NCBI GenBank assembly: GCA_023269295.1 | Contig: JAHFTU010000033.1 | Span: 1 to 11,843 of the forward strand | Length of the DNA stretch: 11,843 nucleotides | Direction: 5' to 3' | Source: Candidatus Woesearchaeota archaeon | GTDB lineage: Archaea > Nanobdellota > Nanobdellia > Woesearchaeales > UBA10216 | Part shown: positions 1 through 6,427 of the stretch, one piece after another | How positions within the stretch are numbered: position 1 is the first letter of the stretch | How the letters are laid out: each line of letters begins with the position of its first letter | Position numbers and translations under genes: made by a program | The notes under the pieces: model-generated | The model's input: the letters and a program-made list of their open reading frames with translations, nothing else | Database searches by the model: none | Told to the model about the DNA's origin: nothing

Positions 1-205
1 GCCTTCTGGCAAGCTCATCACTCGTAGTTGGATGGCTGCCCCTGCTGCTCTTCACCAGCTCCACAAAAAGCCTGTAAAGCGAGCTGTCCTTGTCCCTCTC
101 GCTGAAAAGCCCGAGGGAATGGCCCAGCCACTTCAGCTCGTCATTTACGTTCTGCCGTGCTGGCCGCGATATCCTGATTATGGTTATTCGCTGTTCCCTT
201 ATCAT
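1..205 (-). CDS. Predicted winged-helix transcriptional regulator, N-terminal fragment
   Basis: This leftward reading frame opens with ATG at 205 and runs off the left edge, giving 68 residues. It begins MIREQRITIIRISRP, continues with NDELKWLGHSLGLFSERDKD, and ends in TSDELARR, which looks like the first helix of a helix-turn-helix; the rest of the DNA-binding domain would lie outside the window. The fragment resembles, from memory, a family of small winged-helix regulators common in DPANN archaea; no search was run. It is divergent from grpE, and only about 137 nt separate the two starts, so it could control the chaperone genes. Archaeal heat-shock repressors of this general type (Phr, HSR1) are known. 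A TATA-like TTTAAATA lies about 30 nt upstream of this ATG, which fits a leaderless message and supports this start. The regulator identity is moderately supported; the heat-shock role is inference. Confidence 0.6.
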   Translation of the reverse strand, partial: MIREQRITIIRISRPARQNVNDELKWLGHSLGLFSERDKDSSLYRLFVELVKSSRGSHPTTSDELARR

Positions 206-231
206 GGCAGCTTCTGCATTCGGCGTTGTCC

Positions 232-239
232 TATTTAAA
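232..239 (-). promoter_or_regulatory. TATA box of the leftward regulator gene
   Basis: On the minus strand TTTAAATA is centred about 30 nt upstream of the ATG at 205. That spacing would start transcription within a few nucleotides of the start codon, giving a leaderless or nearly leaderless message. The call rests on consensus and spacing only. Confidence 0.45.
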
Positions 240-277
240 CTTTTGCCGCATTCTATTAACTTGGCTTCCACAGCAGC

Positions 278-294
278 GAAATCTTTAAATATAA
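278..294 (+). promoter_or_regulatory. BRE/TATA promoter of the grpE-dnaK chaperone cluster
   Basis: The purine-rich CGAAAT (278-283) is followed by TTTAAATATAA (284-294), a strong archaeal TATA box with a plausible TFB-recognition element before it. The TATA centre near 289 predicts a transcription start near 312-316. That start lies inside the palindrome at 307-323 and leaves a leader of about 28 nt before the grpE ATG at 343. Confidence 0.6.
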
Positions 295-306
295 GCTCTT
301 ATATCT

Positions 307-323
307 GTTGACCTAACGTCAAC
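307..323 (+). promoter_or_regulatory. Perfect 6-5-6 palindrome at the predicted grpE transcription start (putative operator)
   Basis: GTTGAC and GTCAAC are exact reverse complements separated by CTAAC. The element covers the start site predicted from the TATA box at 284-294, a position where a bound protein would block RNA polymerase. Known archaeal heat-shock repressors act at this position, and the CTAAC word also occurs in the published Archaeoglobus HSR1 motif (CTAAC-N5-GTTAG), although the arrangement here differs. The binding protein is unknown; the divergent regulator at 1-205 is the obvious candidate. Confidence 0.5.
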
Positions 324-342
324 GAAAAGGGCTTAAACCAAA

Positions 343-948
343 ATGGGCAAAAACAAGGAAATCAAGGATGCTCAAGCAGATGCTGAGCAGAATGTACCAA
401 CAGCTGTTGCCGCTGTTGATGGTGCAAACGAAAAAGACATTGTGGCAAATCAATTGGATGATTACAAAGGCTCATTGCAGCGCCTTCAGGCAGAATTTGA
501 GAATTACAAGAAGCGCGTTGACAAGGAAAAAGCCCAGTTTAGGCAATTTGCCGCTGCCGAGGTTGTGAAAAGCTTCCTGCCTGTGCTCGACAGCTTTGAG
601 CTTGCGCTAAAGTCAATAACTGGCAGCTCAGCCGCAGCCGCTGATAACATCAAAATCGTCAAAGGGTTGGAATTGATTTATGGTCAGTTTTACTCTGCGC
701 TTGAGTCGCAGGGTTTGCGGCCGATAAAGGCAGTTGGCGAGAGGCTTGACCCGTACAGGCACGAGGTCCTGATGCAGGAAGCAACAGCAGATGCGAAAAA
801 GGATAACATTGTTGCCGAGGAGTTCCAGAAGGGCTACATGCTTAACGATATTGTGCTGAGGTACAGCAAGGTGAAGGTTTTGAAATTTGCGAAGATTAGC
901 GATGATAAAGATAATATTAACAAAACAAATTTGAGTGGAGGTAATTGA
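343..948 (+). CDS. grpE: GrpE, nucleotide exchange factor of DnaK
   Basis: GrpE is the cytoplasmic dimer that releases ADP from DnaK so that the folding cycle can continue. The 201-residue product has an acidic, low-complexity start (about residues 1-35), then a long helix beginning near LQRLQAEFENYKKRVDKEK that corresponds to the GrpE coiled-coil stalk, and then the helical core VVKSFLPVLDSFELAL. The C-terminal beta domain carries the family signature around EEFQKGYMLNDIVLRYSKVK (about residues 159-178). Length matches the bacterial family. The ATG at 343 follows a weak purine stretch (AAAAGGG, 325-331). The gene is first in the cluster; its stop at 946-948 is one base before the dnaK ATG. 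The family call is firm. Confidence 0.95.
   Translation: MGKNKEIKDAQADAEQNVPTAVAAVDGANEKDIVANQLDDYKGSLQRLQAEFENYKKRVDKEKAQFRQFAAAEVVKSFLPVLDSFELALKSITGSSAAAADNIKIVKGLELIYGQFYSALESQGLRPIKAVGERLDPYRHEVLMQEATADAKKDNIVAEEFQKGYMLNDIVLRYSKVKVLKFAKISDDKDNINKTNLSGGN
937..942 (+). promoter_or_regulatory. Ribosome binding site that fixes the dnaK start
   Basis: GGAGGT sits inside the last codons of grpE, 7 nt upstream of the ATG at 950. It marks 950, not the in-frame GTG at 935, as the dnaK start: using the GTG would place the site inside the coding sequence and add a non-family MEVIE extension. Confidence 0.85.
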
Positions 949-949
949 A

Positions 950-2884
950 ATGGGTAAGACGATTGGAGTGGACTTAGGCACATCTAACAGCGCAGCAGCA
1001 TACATGGAAGCAGGCAAGCCGCGCATTATTCCGAGCGCTGAGGGCGCTTCGCTTTACGGCAAGGCTTTTCCGTCTGTGGTTGCGTTTACAAAGGACGAGC
1101 AGATGCTTGTTGGCGAGCCGGCCAAGAGGCAGGCAGTCAGCAACCCTGAGGGCACTGTGTTTGCCGCAAAGAGGAAGATGGGAACTTCTTTCAAGTTCAA
1201 GGTCCACGGCAAGGAGTACACGCCGCAGCAGGTTTCAGCTTTTATTCTCCAGAAGATTAAGCGTGATGCCGAGGAGTTTCTGGGCGAGAAGATTGAGAAG
1301 GCAGTCATTACCGTGCCTGCTTACTTTGATGACAACCAGAGGCAGGCAACCAAGGATGCCGGCGCAATTGCCGGCCTGGAAGTTGTAAGGCTTGTGAACG
1401 AGCCAACTGCAGCTGCTTTTGCTTACGGCGTTGACAAGCTTGGCAAGAGCATGAACATCATGGTTTTTGACCTTGGCGGCGGGACTCTGGATGTTACAAT
1501 AATGGAGATGGGTGAGGAGGGCGTGTTTGAGGTAAAGGCAACTTCCGGCGACACCCAGCTCGGCGGCACAGACATGGATAAGGTCCTTGTTGATTTTCTC
1601 GTTGCAGAATTCAAAAAGCTCGAGGGCATTGACATTTCAAAGGACAAGGTTGCGATGCAGCGCCTTCAGGAGGCTGCTGAGAAGGCAAAGATTGAGCTCT
1701 CAACAACCTTGGACAGCGAGATTAACCTGCCTTTCCTGACAGCAACCAACGAGGGCCCGAAGCACTTCTCATACAAGCTCACGAGGGCTAAGCTTGAGTC
1801 GCTCATCCAGCCGATAATTGACCGCTGCAGGCAGCCGCTTGAGCGCGCTGTTGCTGACGCAAAGCTGTCCAAGGACAAGGTTGACAAGATTATACTTGTT
1901 GGCGGCCCGACGAGGATGCCGATTGTGCAGCGCTTTGTTGAGACATTCATGGGCAAGAAGGTTGAGAGGGGCATTGACCCTATGGAGTGCGTTGCCATGG
2001 GCGCTGCTGTGCAGGCGGGGATACTTGCCGGCGAAGTCAAAGACATTCTTTTGCTTGATGTAACGCCGTTGTCGCTGGGCATTGAAACTCTTGGCGGCGT
2101 GCTTACAAAGCTCATTGAGAGGAACATGACTATCCCGACAAAGAAGAGCCAGACATTCAGTACAGCCTCTGACAACCAGAGCGCAGTCAGCATCCGGGTG
2201 TTCCAGGGCGAGAGGGCCATGGCTGCTGACAACAAGCTACTCGGTAATTTTGACTTGGTAGGCATACCTCCGGCTCCAAGGGGAGTGCCGCAAATTGAAG
2301 TCACTTTTGACATTGACGCAAATGGCATTGTCCATGTCACTGCAAAGGACCTTGGCACGGGCAAGCAGCAGAGCATAAAGATCACTGCAAGCCAGAAGCT
2401 TGATGAGAAGGAGCTTGAGAGGATGCGCAAGGAGGCTGAGGAGTTCGCAGAGCAGGACAAGCAGCGAAAGGACGAAGCCGAGACCATAAACCAGGCAGAC
2501 ACTTTGGTTTACTCGACTGAAAAGCTGCTGTCTGACTTCAAGGGCAAGGTTGCCGCTGACAAGATTGAAAAAATAGAGAAGGGAATTGCCGAGCTCAAGG
2601 AGCTTCTCAAGGCAGAGCCAAAGGACGCTTCCAAAATCAAGGAAAGGATGGAAGAGTTCAACAAGGCCGTGCAGGAAGCGTCTACTGAGCTTTACCAGAA
2701 AGCCCAGCAGTCCGCAGCTGGCGCTGAGGGAGGCAGCAGCAACACTGGAGGCGACGGCACCGGCGGCAGCAATTACAGCACCGATGACGAAGCTTCCGGC
2801 AACAATAAAAAAGAGAAAGTAGTTGATGCTGACTACGAAGTCAAGGACGATAGCGCCAAGGGCAGCAAAAAATCAAAAAAATAA
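950..2884 (+). CDS. dnaK: DnaK, Hsp70 molecular chaperone
   Basis: DnaK binds exposed hydrophobic segments of proteins in an ATP-controlled cycle. The 644-residue product starts MGKTIGVDLGTSNS (phosphate-1 loop), followed by VITVPAYFDDNQRQATKDA, the phosphate-2 segment VFDLGGGTLDVT, and the adenosine-site stretch ILVGGPTRMP. The interdomain linker DILLLDVTPLSLGIET begins near residue 365 and leads into the substrate-binding domain (DIDANGIVHVTAKD) and a helical lid. The tail is Gly/Ser/Asn-rich, keeps VDADYEVKDD, then ends in a lysine-rich KGSKKSKK. Between KRKMG and GKEYTPQQ it lacks the roughly 20-residue insert of proteobacterial DnaK, like Gram-positive and archaeal homologues. Translation is coupled to grpE (one-base gap). 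DnaK in archaea is generally regarded as acquired from bacteria. Confidence 0.97.
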   Translation: MGKTIGVDLGTSNSAAAYMEAGKPRIIPSAEGASLYGKAFPSVVAFTKDEQMLVGEPAKRQAVSNPEGTVFAAKRKMGTSFKFKVHGKEYTPQQVSAFILQKIKRDAEEFLGEKIEKAVITVPAYFDDNQRQATKDAGAIAGLEVVRLVNEPTAAAFAYGVDKLGKSMNIMVFDLGGGTLDVTIMEMGEEGVFEVKATSGDTQLGGTDMDKVLVDFLVAEFKKLEGIDISKDKVAMQRLQEAAEKAKIELSTTLDSEINLPFLTATNEGPKHFSYKLTRAKLESLIQPIIDRCRQPLERAVADAKLSKDKVDKIILVGGPTRMPIVQRFVETFMGKKVERGIDPMECVAMGAAVQAGILAGEVKDILLLDVTPLSLGIETLGGVLTKLIERNMTIPTKKSQTFSTASDNQSAVSIRVFQGERAMAADNKLLGNFDLVGIPPAPRGVPQIEVTFDIDANGIVHVTAKDLGTGKQQSIKITASQKLDEKELERMRKEAEEFAEQDKQRKDEAETINQADTLVYSTEKLLSDFKGKVAADKIEKIEKGIAELKELLKAEPKDASKIKERMEEFNKAVQEASTELYQKAQQSAAGAEGGSSNTGGDGTGGSNYSTDDEASGNNKKEKVVDADYEVKDDSAKGSKKSKK

Positions 2885-2923
2885 AAGATAATCAATGGAA
2901 TGAAAACTGAAGCAGGTGAGAAA

Positions 2924-3445
2924 ATGAAAATCGCTGCAAAGCTTCACGGCGCGCAATCCCTTCAGGAGCTGTTTGAGCTTGCGAAGGATGTTGTGTGGAG
3001 ATACCTTAAGGTTGAGCAGGCCGGCCTTATGGTTGGCCTCGCAGAGCTCGGCATGAGCGCTGGTGCTGTGCTGGGCGCTTACTACTCGCCTGATGCCAAC
3101 ACAATAGTGATTAACAAAACAGTCATGAGCCAGGTGAGTGCGTTGGATGATAGGCCGCTGTACAATTCATACTGCTTCTACATCCTACTGCATGAGTACC
3201 TTCACAGCTGCGGCTTTTACGATGAGAACGAGAACCGGCAGATTGTTGCAGCCATAGCTGCGCAGGAGCTTGGCCCTGACCACGCTGTTACAAAGCTGGC
3301 CACAACAAATGATGCGATGCTTAAGCTTATAAAAGCAGGCATGCTAAACAATAAAAGAAATGCAAGCAGCATCCCTGCAGTTGCTGATGGTGGAATTGAG
3401 TTTATTGATGGGATTGACCGCAAGAACACCAACTATATAATGTAG
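2924..3445 (+). CDS. Putative small zinc metallopeptidase, HExxHxxGxxD type
   Basis: The 173-residue product contains HEYLHSCGFYDE (about residues 90-101), which fits HExxHxxGxxD: two zinc histidines, the catalytic glutamate, a turn glycine and an aspartate at the third-ligand position, as in snapalysin-type (M7) enzymes. Upstream, GAYYSPDANTIVINKTVM resembles the edge strand that often precedes the active helix in small metallopeptidases. No signal peptide or membrane segment is visible, so it is probably cytoplasmic. I start it at 2924 because GGTGAG (2915-2920) lies just upstream; an in-frame ATG at 2900 would add eight residues but has no such site. It sits 39 nt after dnaK, same strand, probably cotranscribed. 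A role in disposing of or processing chaperone clients is inference; activity could also be lost. Family name not recognised. Confidence 0.7.
   Translation: MKIAAKLHGAQSLQELFELAKDVVWRYLKVEQAGLMVGLAELGMSAGAVLGAYYSPDANTIVINKTVMSQVSALDDRPLYNSYCFYILLHEYLHSCGFYDENENRQIVAAIAAQELGPDHAVTKLATTNDAMLKLIKAGMLNNKRNASSIPAVADGGIEFIDGIDRKNTNYIM
3434..3440 (+). promoter_or_regulatory. Possible internal TATA box before the HAD gene
   Basis: TATATAA lies within the last codons of the putative metallopeptidase gene, its centre 28 nt upstream of the ATG at 3465. No ribosome-binding site precedes that ATG, so a leaderless message from this internal promoter is plausible. The element could be chance, because it also encodes the tail residues NYIM. 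Confidence 0.35.
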
Positions 3446-3464
3446 AACTTTGCGAGCTTAGCTT

Positions 3465-4091
3465 ATGATGGCAAATGATTTCACGATTATTACAGACCTT
3501 GGCGGGGTGCTTGTCGCTGTTGACAAGAGGAGAATGTGCGCAGAGTTCGCCAGGCACTCAACATTGTCCGCAAAGGAGATACTCTCGAATTTTTCCTCAA
3601 CAAAGCTCACGAAGTTTGACCTTGGCTTTGGAAAAGGGCTTCTGACGCCTCGAGATTTCTACAGGGCTACAGCTGTCAAGCTCAGGCTCTCCGATATCAG
3701 CTTTGGAAAATTCGCAAGGCTTTATTCTGACATTTTCAGGCGCAAGGAAGATACCATCAGCCTGCTGAGAAAGCTGGGCAAAACGCACACGATTGCGCTT
3801 CTGTCCAACACCGACAGGCTTCATTATGGGCGGTGGTCAAAGCTGCTGGGCGCAGACCTGAAACTATTTAAGGAACTTGTCCTGTCCTTCCGCGTTCACG
3901 CTGCAAAGCCTAACAAAGAGATATTTTTGGCTGCAGTGAAGGCGCTTAAAGTAAAGCCAGAACAGTGCATCTACATAGATGACATAAAGGATTATGCAAA
4001 AGCCGCAAGCAGGCTCGGAATGAAGGGGATTCATTTTACTTCAGCCATGCAGCTGCAGCGTGATCTGAATAAATTGGGGATAATGGCGTAA
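3465..4091 (+). CDS. HAD-superfamily hydrolase (YihX-like phosphatase)
   Basis: The 208-residue protein carries all four haloacid dehalogenase motifs: motif I TDLGGVLV with the nucleophile D11, motif II LLSNTD with S114, motif III lysine K148 in AAKPN, and motif IV YIDDIKD with D172/D173. The region between motifs I and II (about residues 20-95) is a helical cap, typical of subclass I enzymes. The usual second motif-I aspartate is glycine (DLGG), as in YihX-like sugar-phosphate phosphatases (DLGN), so a phosphatase remains likely but the substrate cannot be read from sequence. The gene lies between the putative metallopeptidase and dnaJ; its stop is one base from the dnaJ start, implying cotranscription with dnaJ. 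ATG at 3468 is an alternative start. A chaperone-linked role is inference from position. Confidence 0.85.
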   Translation: MMANDFTIITDLGGVLVAVDKRRMCAEFARHSTLSAKEILSNFSSTKLTKFDLGFGKGLLTPRDFYRATAVKLRLSDISFGKFARLYSDIFRRKEDTISLLRKLGKTHTIALLSNTDRLHYGRWSKLLGADLKLFKELVLSFRVHAAKPNKEIFLAAVKALKVKPEQCIYIDDIKDYAKAASRLGMKGIHFTSAMQLQRDLNKLGIMA

Positions 4092-4092
4092 A

Positions 4093-5235
4093 ATGGCAGA
4101 GGATTACTACAAGACTCTCGGAGTGCCGAGGACAGCATCGATTGATGAGATAAAGAAGGCTTACAAGAAGCTTGCGAAAAAATACCACCCTGACCTTAAC
4201 AAGAGCCCGGATGCTACTGAGAAGTTCAAGGAAATTAATGCTGCTGCCTCTGTGCTTGGCGACCAGAAGAAGCGCGAGGCGTACGACCGCTTTGGCAGCG
4301 CTGGCGAGGGCTTTGCAGCAGGCGGCGGGGGCTTTGGCTTCAGTGACTTTGGCGGCTTTGCCGGGATGGGCGCTGAAAATGTTGATATTGACGAGCTTTT
4401 TGAAAGGTTCTTTGGAGGAAGCAGCTTTGGCGGCTTTAGCTTTGGCGGCGCTAATCGGGGAAGGAGGCGCCAGCGAAGGGGCTCGGACCTTGTTTACGAA
4501 TTAGAGGTCAGCCTTGAGGAAGCTGCAGGCGGCGTGCCGAAAACAGTTACAATCCCGAGGATGGAAAAATGCCATGAGTGCAACGGCTCGGGCGCTGCAA
4601 CTGAGGATTCCATCAGGGAATGCAGCGAGTGCGGCGGCTCTGGCATGATGCAAAGGACCCAGCGCATTGCCTTTGGCACTTTCACGACAACTTCAACCTG
4701 CTCGCGGTGCAAGGGAAGCGGCAAGGTGATAACCAGCCCGTGCAAGACTTGCCACAGCCGAGGCAGGGTTGAAAAAGTCAGGAAGATTGACGTGAAAATT
4801 CCGGCAGGCGTTGATAATGGACACCGGCTGAGGATTCAGGGTGAAGGTGAGGCGGGCGAGCACGGCACGCAGCCAGGCGACCTTTACATTGCAGTCAGGG
4901 TCAGCCCGCACAGGATATTTGAGAGAAGGGGCAGTGACATTTATGCAGAACTTCCGGTTTCGTTTGCAACAGCTGCTACTGGGGGAGAGATTGAAGTCCC
5001 CACATTGGACGGCAAGGCCACGCTTAAAATCCCCCCGGGAACACAAGGCAACACCGTTTTCAGGATGGCTGGCAAGGGAATTCCTGACTTAGACACCGGC
5101 GAGAAGGGCGATGAAAACATCAAAGTCACAGTAGCCGTTCCGGAGAAGCTCACCAAGAAGCAGCACGAGCTACTCAGGGAGTTTGAGAAAGAAGAAAAGA
5201 AAGAAGGCAAAGGATTGTTTGGAAGGGTGTTCTAA
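4093..5235 (+). CDS. dnaJ: DnaJ, Hsp40 co-chaperone
   Basis: DnaJ delivers unfolded clients to DnaK and stimulates its ATPase. The 380-residue protein is the full-length class A type: a J domain at residues 4-68 with the essential HPD at 32-34, a Gly/Phe-rich stretch (about 71-120), then a zinc domain with four CxxC repeats at C160/C163, C177/C180, C203/C206 and C217/C220, followed by the two client-binding beta domains and a C-terminal helical dimerisation tail. The fourth zinc repeat reads CKTCHSRGR, with serine in place of the usual glycine of CxxCxGxG; the cysteines are intact. The ATG follows the HAD stop by one base, with only a weak GGGG before it, so translation may be coupled. This closes the rightward chaperone cluster. 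Confidence 0.96.
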   Translation: MAEDYYKTLGVPRTASIDEIKKAYKKLAKKYHPDLNKSPDATEKFKEINAAASVLGDQKKREAYDRFGSAGEGFAAGGGGFGFSDFGGFAGMGAENVDIDELFERFFGGSSFGGFSFGGANRGRRRQRRGSDLVYELEVSLEEAAGGVPKTVTIPRMEKCHECNGSGAATEDSIRECSECGGSGMMQRTQRIAFGTFTTTSTCSRCKGSGKVITSPCKTCHSRGRVEKVRKIDVKIPAGVDNGHRLRIQGEGEAGEHGTQPGDLYIAVRVSPHRIFERRGSDIYAELPVSFATAATGGEIEVPTLDGKATLKIPPGTQGNTVFRMAGKGIPDLDTGEKGDENIKVTVAVPEKLTKKQHELLREFEKEEKKEGKGLFGRVF

Positions 5236-5237
5236 AC

Positions 5238-5256
5238 TTTTTCTCTGGCTATTTTT
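5238..5256 (+). terminator. Oligo-T termination region after dnaJ
   Basis: Two TTTTT runs (5238-5242 and 5252-5256) follow directly on the dnaJ stop. Archaeal RNA polymerase can stop at such runs without a hairpin. The second run lies inside the end of the convergent gene at 5249-6316. Confidence 0.35.
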
Positions 5257-6316
5257 GTATTGCACTTTCCAACGTTCTAATTCCACTTGTAACTTTTTGA
5301 GTGTAACTGTTTGAGGAGCTATGCAATGCAAGCTCACCCCATTTCCTCACTATTTCCTGCGCCTCTGCCTGTAAAGACTTATCATTTCTTTTTTGCCGTA
5401 CCATTGCAACGTAAGTGTCAAGCGATTGTGTCAGGCGCTGTAAATTGCCTTTCCGCTCCCTGCTTGGCGGGATAACCCGAATTAAATCTGTAATTACCCT
5501 GGCAGGTTCTGATGTAATTAGCTTTTCCCTCTCGCTTTCAATGAGCTTCATCTCGTAAATCTTATGTAAAACAATAACAAGGGATGTATGAGTAGCTTGC
5601 TTTTCCCTTTGTCTTTCCCTTTCCTCCTTTAGCCGCTTGCCCAACAATTCCAGCCCATAGTGAAAAAAATCAAGTTGTTCGGTTGGCGGATGAAATCTTT
5701 CCCCGGATTGAGCTTTTTTGTTATACTCATCAGCCGAAGCTGCTGCTGGAGAGGCTTTAGCTCCGTTCATGAAACTGCGCCATGCGTCCATAACCCTTAC
5801 TTGGTGCACATCAATCTTCTTATCACTTACTCCGAGCTGCTCACAGGCAATTTTCCAGAAATACACAACGTCCTTTCTCCGAACATACATGGAACTCCTC
5901 CCCTCATCTGTCCTAAACGCTACCACCATAGAACTGGCATCAGAGTTCTGTAATATTGTCTCAAGCATTTGCTGTGGTCTCGCCGCGCTTTCAGGGTTTG
6001 ATTTGAAGATTGTTTCTACCCTTACATACCTCTTGGCAACCTGAGCCCTGTAGGCCTGGCTAAGGGTACCAACCTGAAAGCCGTAGAATCCGGCAGCGGC
6101 CAAAAACTGGCCAACAGCTTCTAATCGCTGCTGACCTCCTAAATCGGCCATGCCAGCAATTACATCCTCTGCCCACACCTTTGGTCTTGATAGGAAGTCA
6201 AGTTCAGAACTTTCAGCATTGGGCTCGCTGAGCCGTCTGGCACTTCCTTTTACGGCTGTGTGTTCATACTCTTTAAAAAATCCTTCAGCCTGCTCGTAAA
6301 GTACAGTTGTCAGCAT
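5249..6316 (-). CDS. Protein of unknown function, about 355 residues
   Basis: I do not recognise this protein. It is soluble-looking, without signal peptide, membrane segment or cysteine-rich motif. Visible features are a block VRVETIFKSNPESAARPQQM followed by a strand-rich stretch (SSMVVAFRTDEGRSSMYVRR), a central Ala/Ser-rich linker (KASPAAASADEY) and a strongly charged helix LGKRLKEERERQREKQ that may form a coiled coil. The C-terminal third is basic and helical. The frame can be opened seven codons earlier with TTG at 6337, but the first ATG is at 6316. It is divergent from the glycosylase gene at 6428 and converges on dnaJ with 13 nt between stops. Its codon choice looks somewhat more AT-rich than in dnaK. 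The long open frame makes it a real gene; the function is open. Confidence 0.75.
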   Translation of the reverse strand: MLTTVLYEQAEGFFKEYEHTAVKGSARRLSEPNAESSELDFLSRPKVWAEDVIAGMADLGGQQRLEAVGQFLAAAGFYGFQVGTLSQAYRAQVAKRYVRVETIFKSNPESAARPQQMLETILQNSDASSMVVAFRTDEGRSSMYVRRKDVVYFWKIACEQLGVSDKKIDVHQVRVMDAWRSFMNGAKASPAAASADEYNKKAQSGERFHPPTEQLDFFHYGLELLGKRLKEERERQREKQATHTSLVIVLHKIYEMKLIESEREKLITSEPARVITDLIRVIPPSRERKGNLQRLTQSLDTYVAMVRQKRNDKSLQAEAQEIVRKWGELALHSSSNSYTQKVTSGIRTLESAIQK

Positions 6317-6368
6317 TTTGCTTATTTTACTCCCCAAATAGTCTGTCCCTTCAGGGTAATCAACGAAG

Positions 6369-6378
6369 ATTTAAAAAG
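6369..6378 (-). promoter_or_regulatory. Possible TATA box for the leftward unknown gene
   Basis: CTTTTTAAAT on the minus strand predicts a start near 6347, which leaves about 30 nt before the ATG at 6316 or about 10 nt before the TTG at 6337. GGGGAG at 6335-6330 lies 13 nt from the ATG, which is long for a ribosome-binding site, so the true start is unsettled. Confidence 0.4.
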
Positions 6379-6396
6379 GTTATTTGGTAGCGGAAC

Positions 6397-6406
6397 AAAT
6401 ATATAT
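6397..6406 (+). promoter_or_regulatory. TATA box of the 8-oxoguanine glycosylase gene
   Basis: AAATATATAT is centred 26 nt upstream of the ATG at 6428, the ideal distance for transcription to start at the A of the ATG. No ribosome-binding site is visible, so the message is probably leaderless. This supports 6428 as the start over in-frame codons further upstream. Confidence 0.6.
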
Positions 6407-6427
6407 GCGGCATTTTTACTACGGCTT

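Noticed and set aside
32..311. Two rightward frames before grpE
   Set aside because: They lie opposite the better-supported regulator fragment or run across the grpE promoter, and show no ribosome-binding site or family resemblance.
935..949. GTG at 935 as an upstream start of dnaK
   Set aside because: It would put the GGAGGT ribosome-binding site inside the coding sequence and add five residues not seen in DnaK; the ATG at 950 has ideal spacing.
1666..2502. Open frame of 278 codons on the minus strand inside dnaK
   Set aside because: It is antisense to a certain gene, its product is rich in Ser, Leu and Met without any motif, and such shadows are usual opposite GC-rich, strongly codon-biased genes.
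6260..6427. Longer N terminus of the glycosylase from ATG at 6260
   Set aside because: The extra 56 residues overlap the divergent gene and its promoter, match nothing in the Ogg1 family, and a leaderless TATA box points to 6428.
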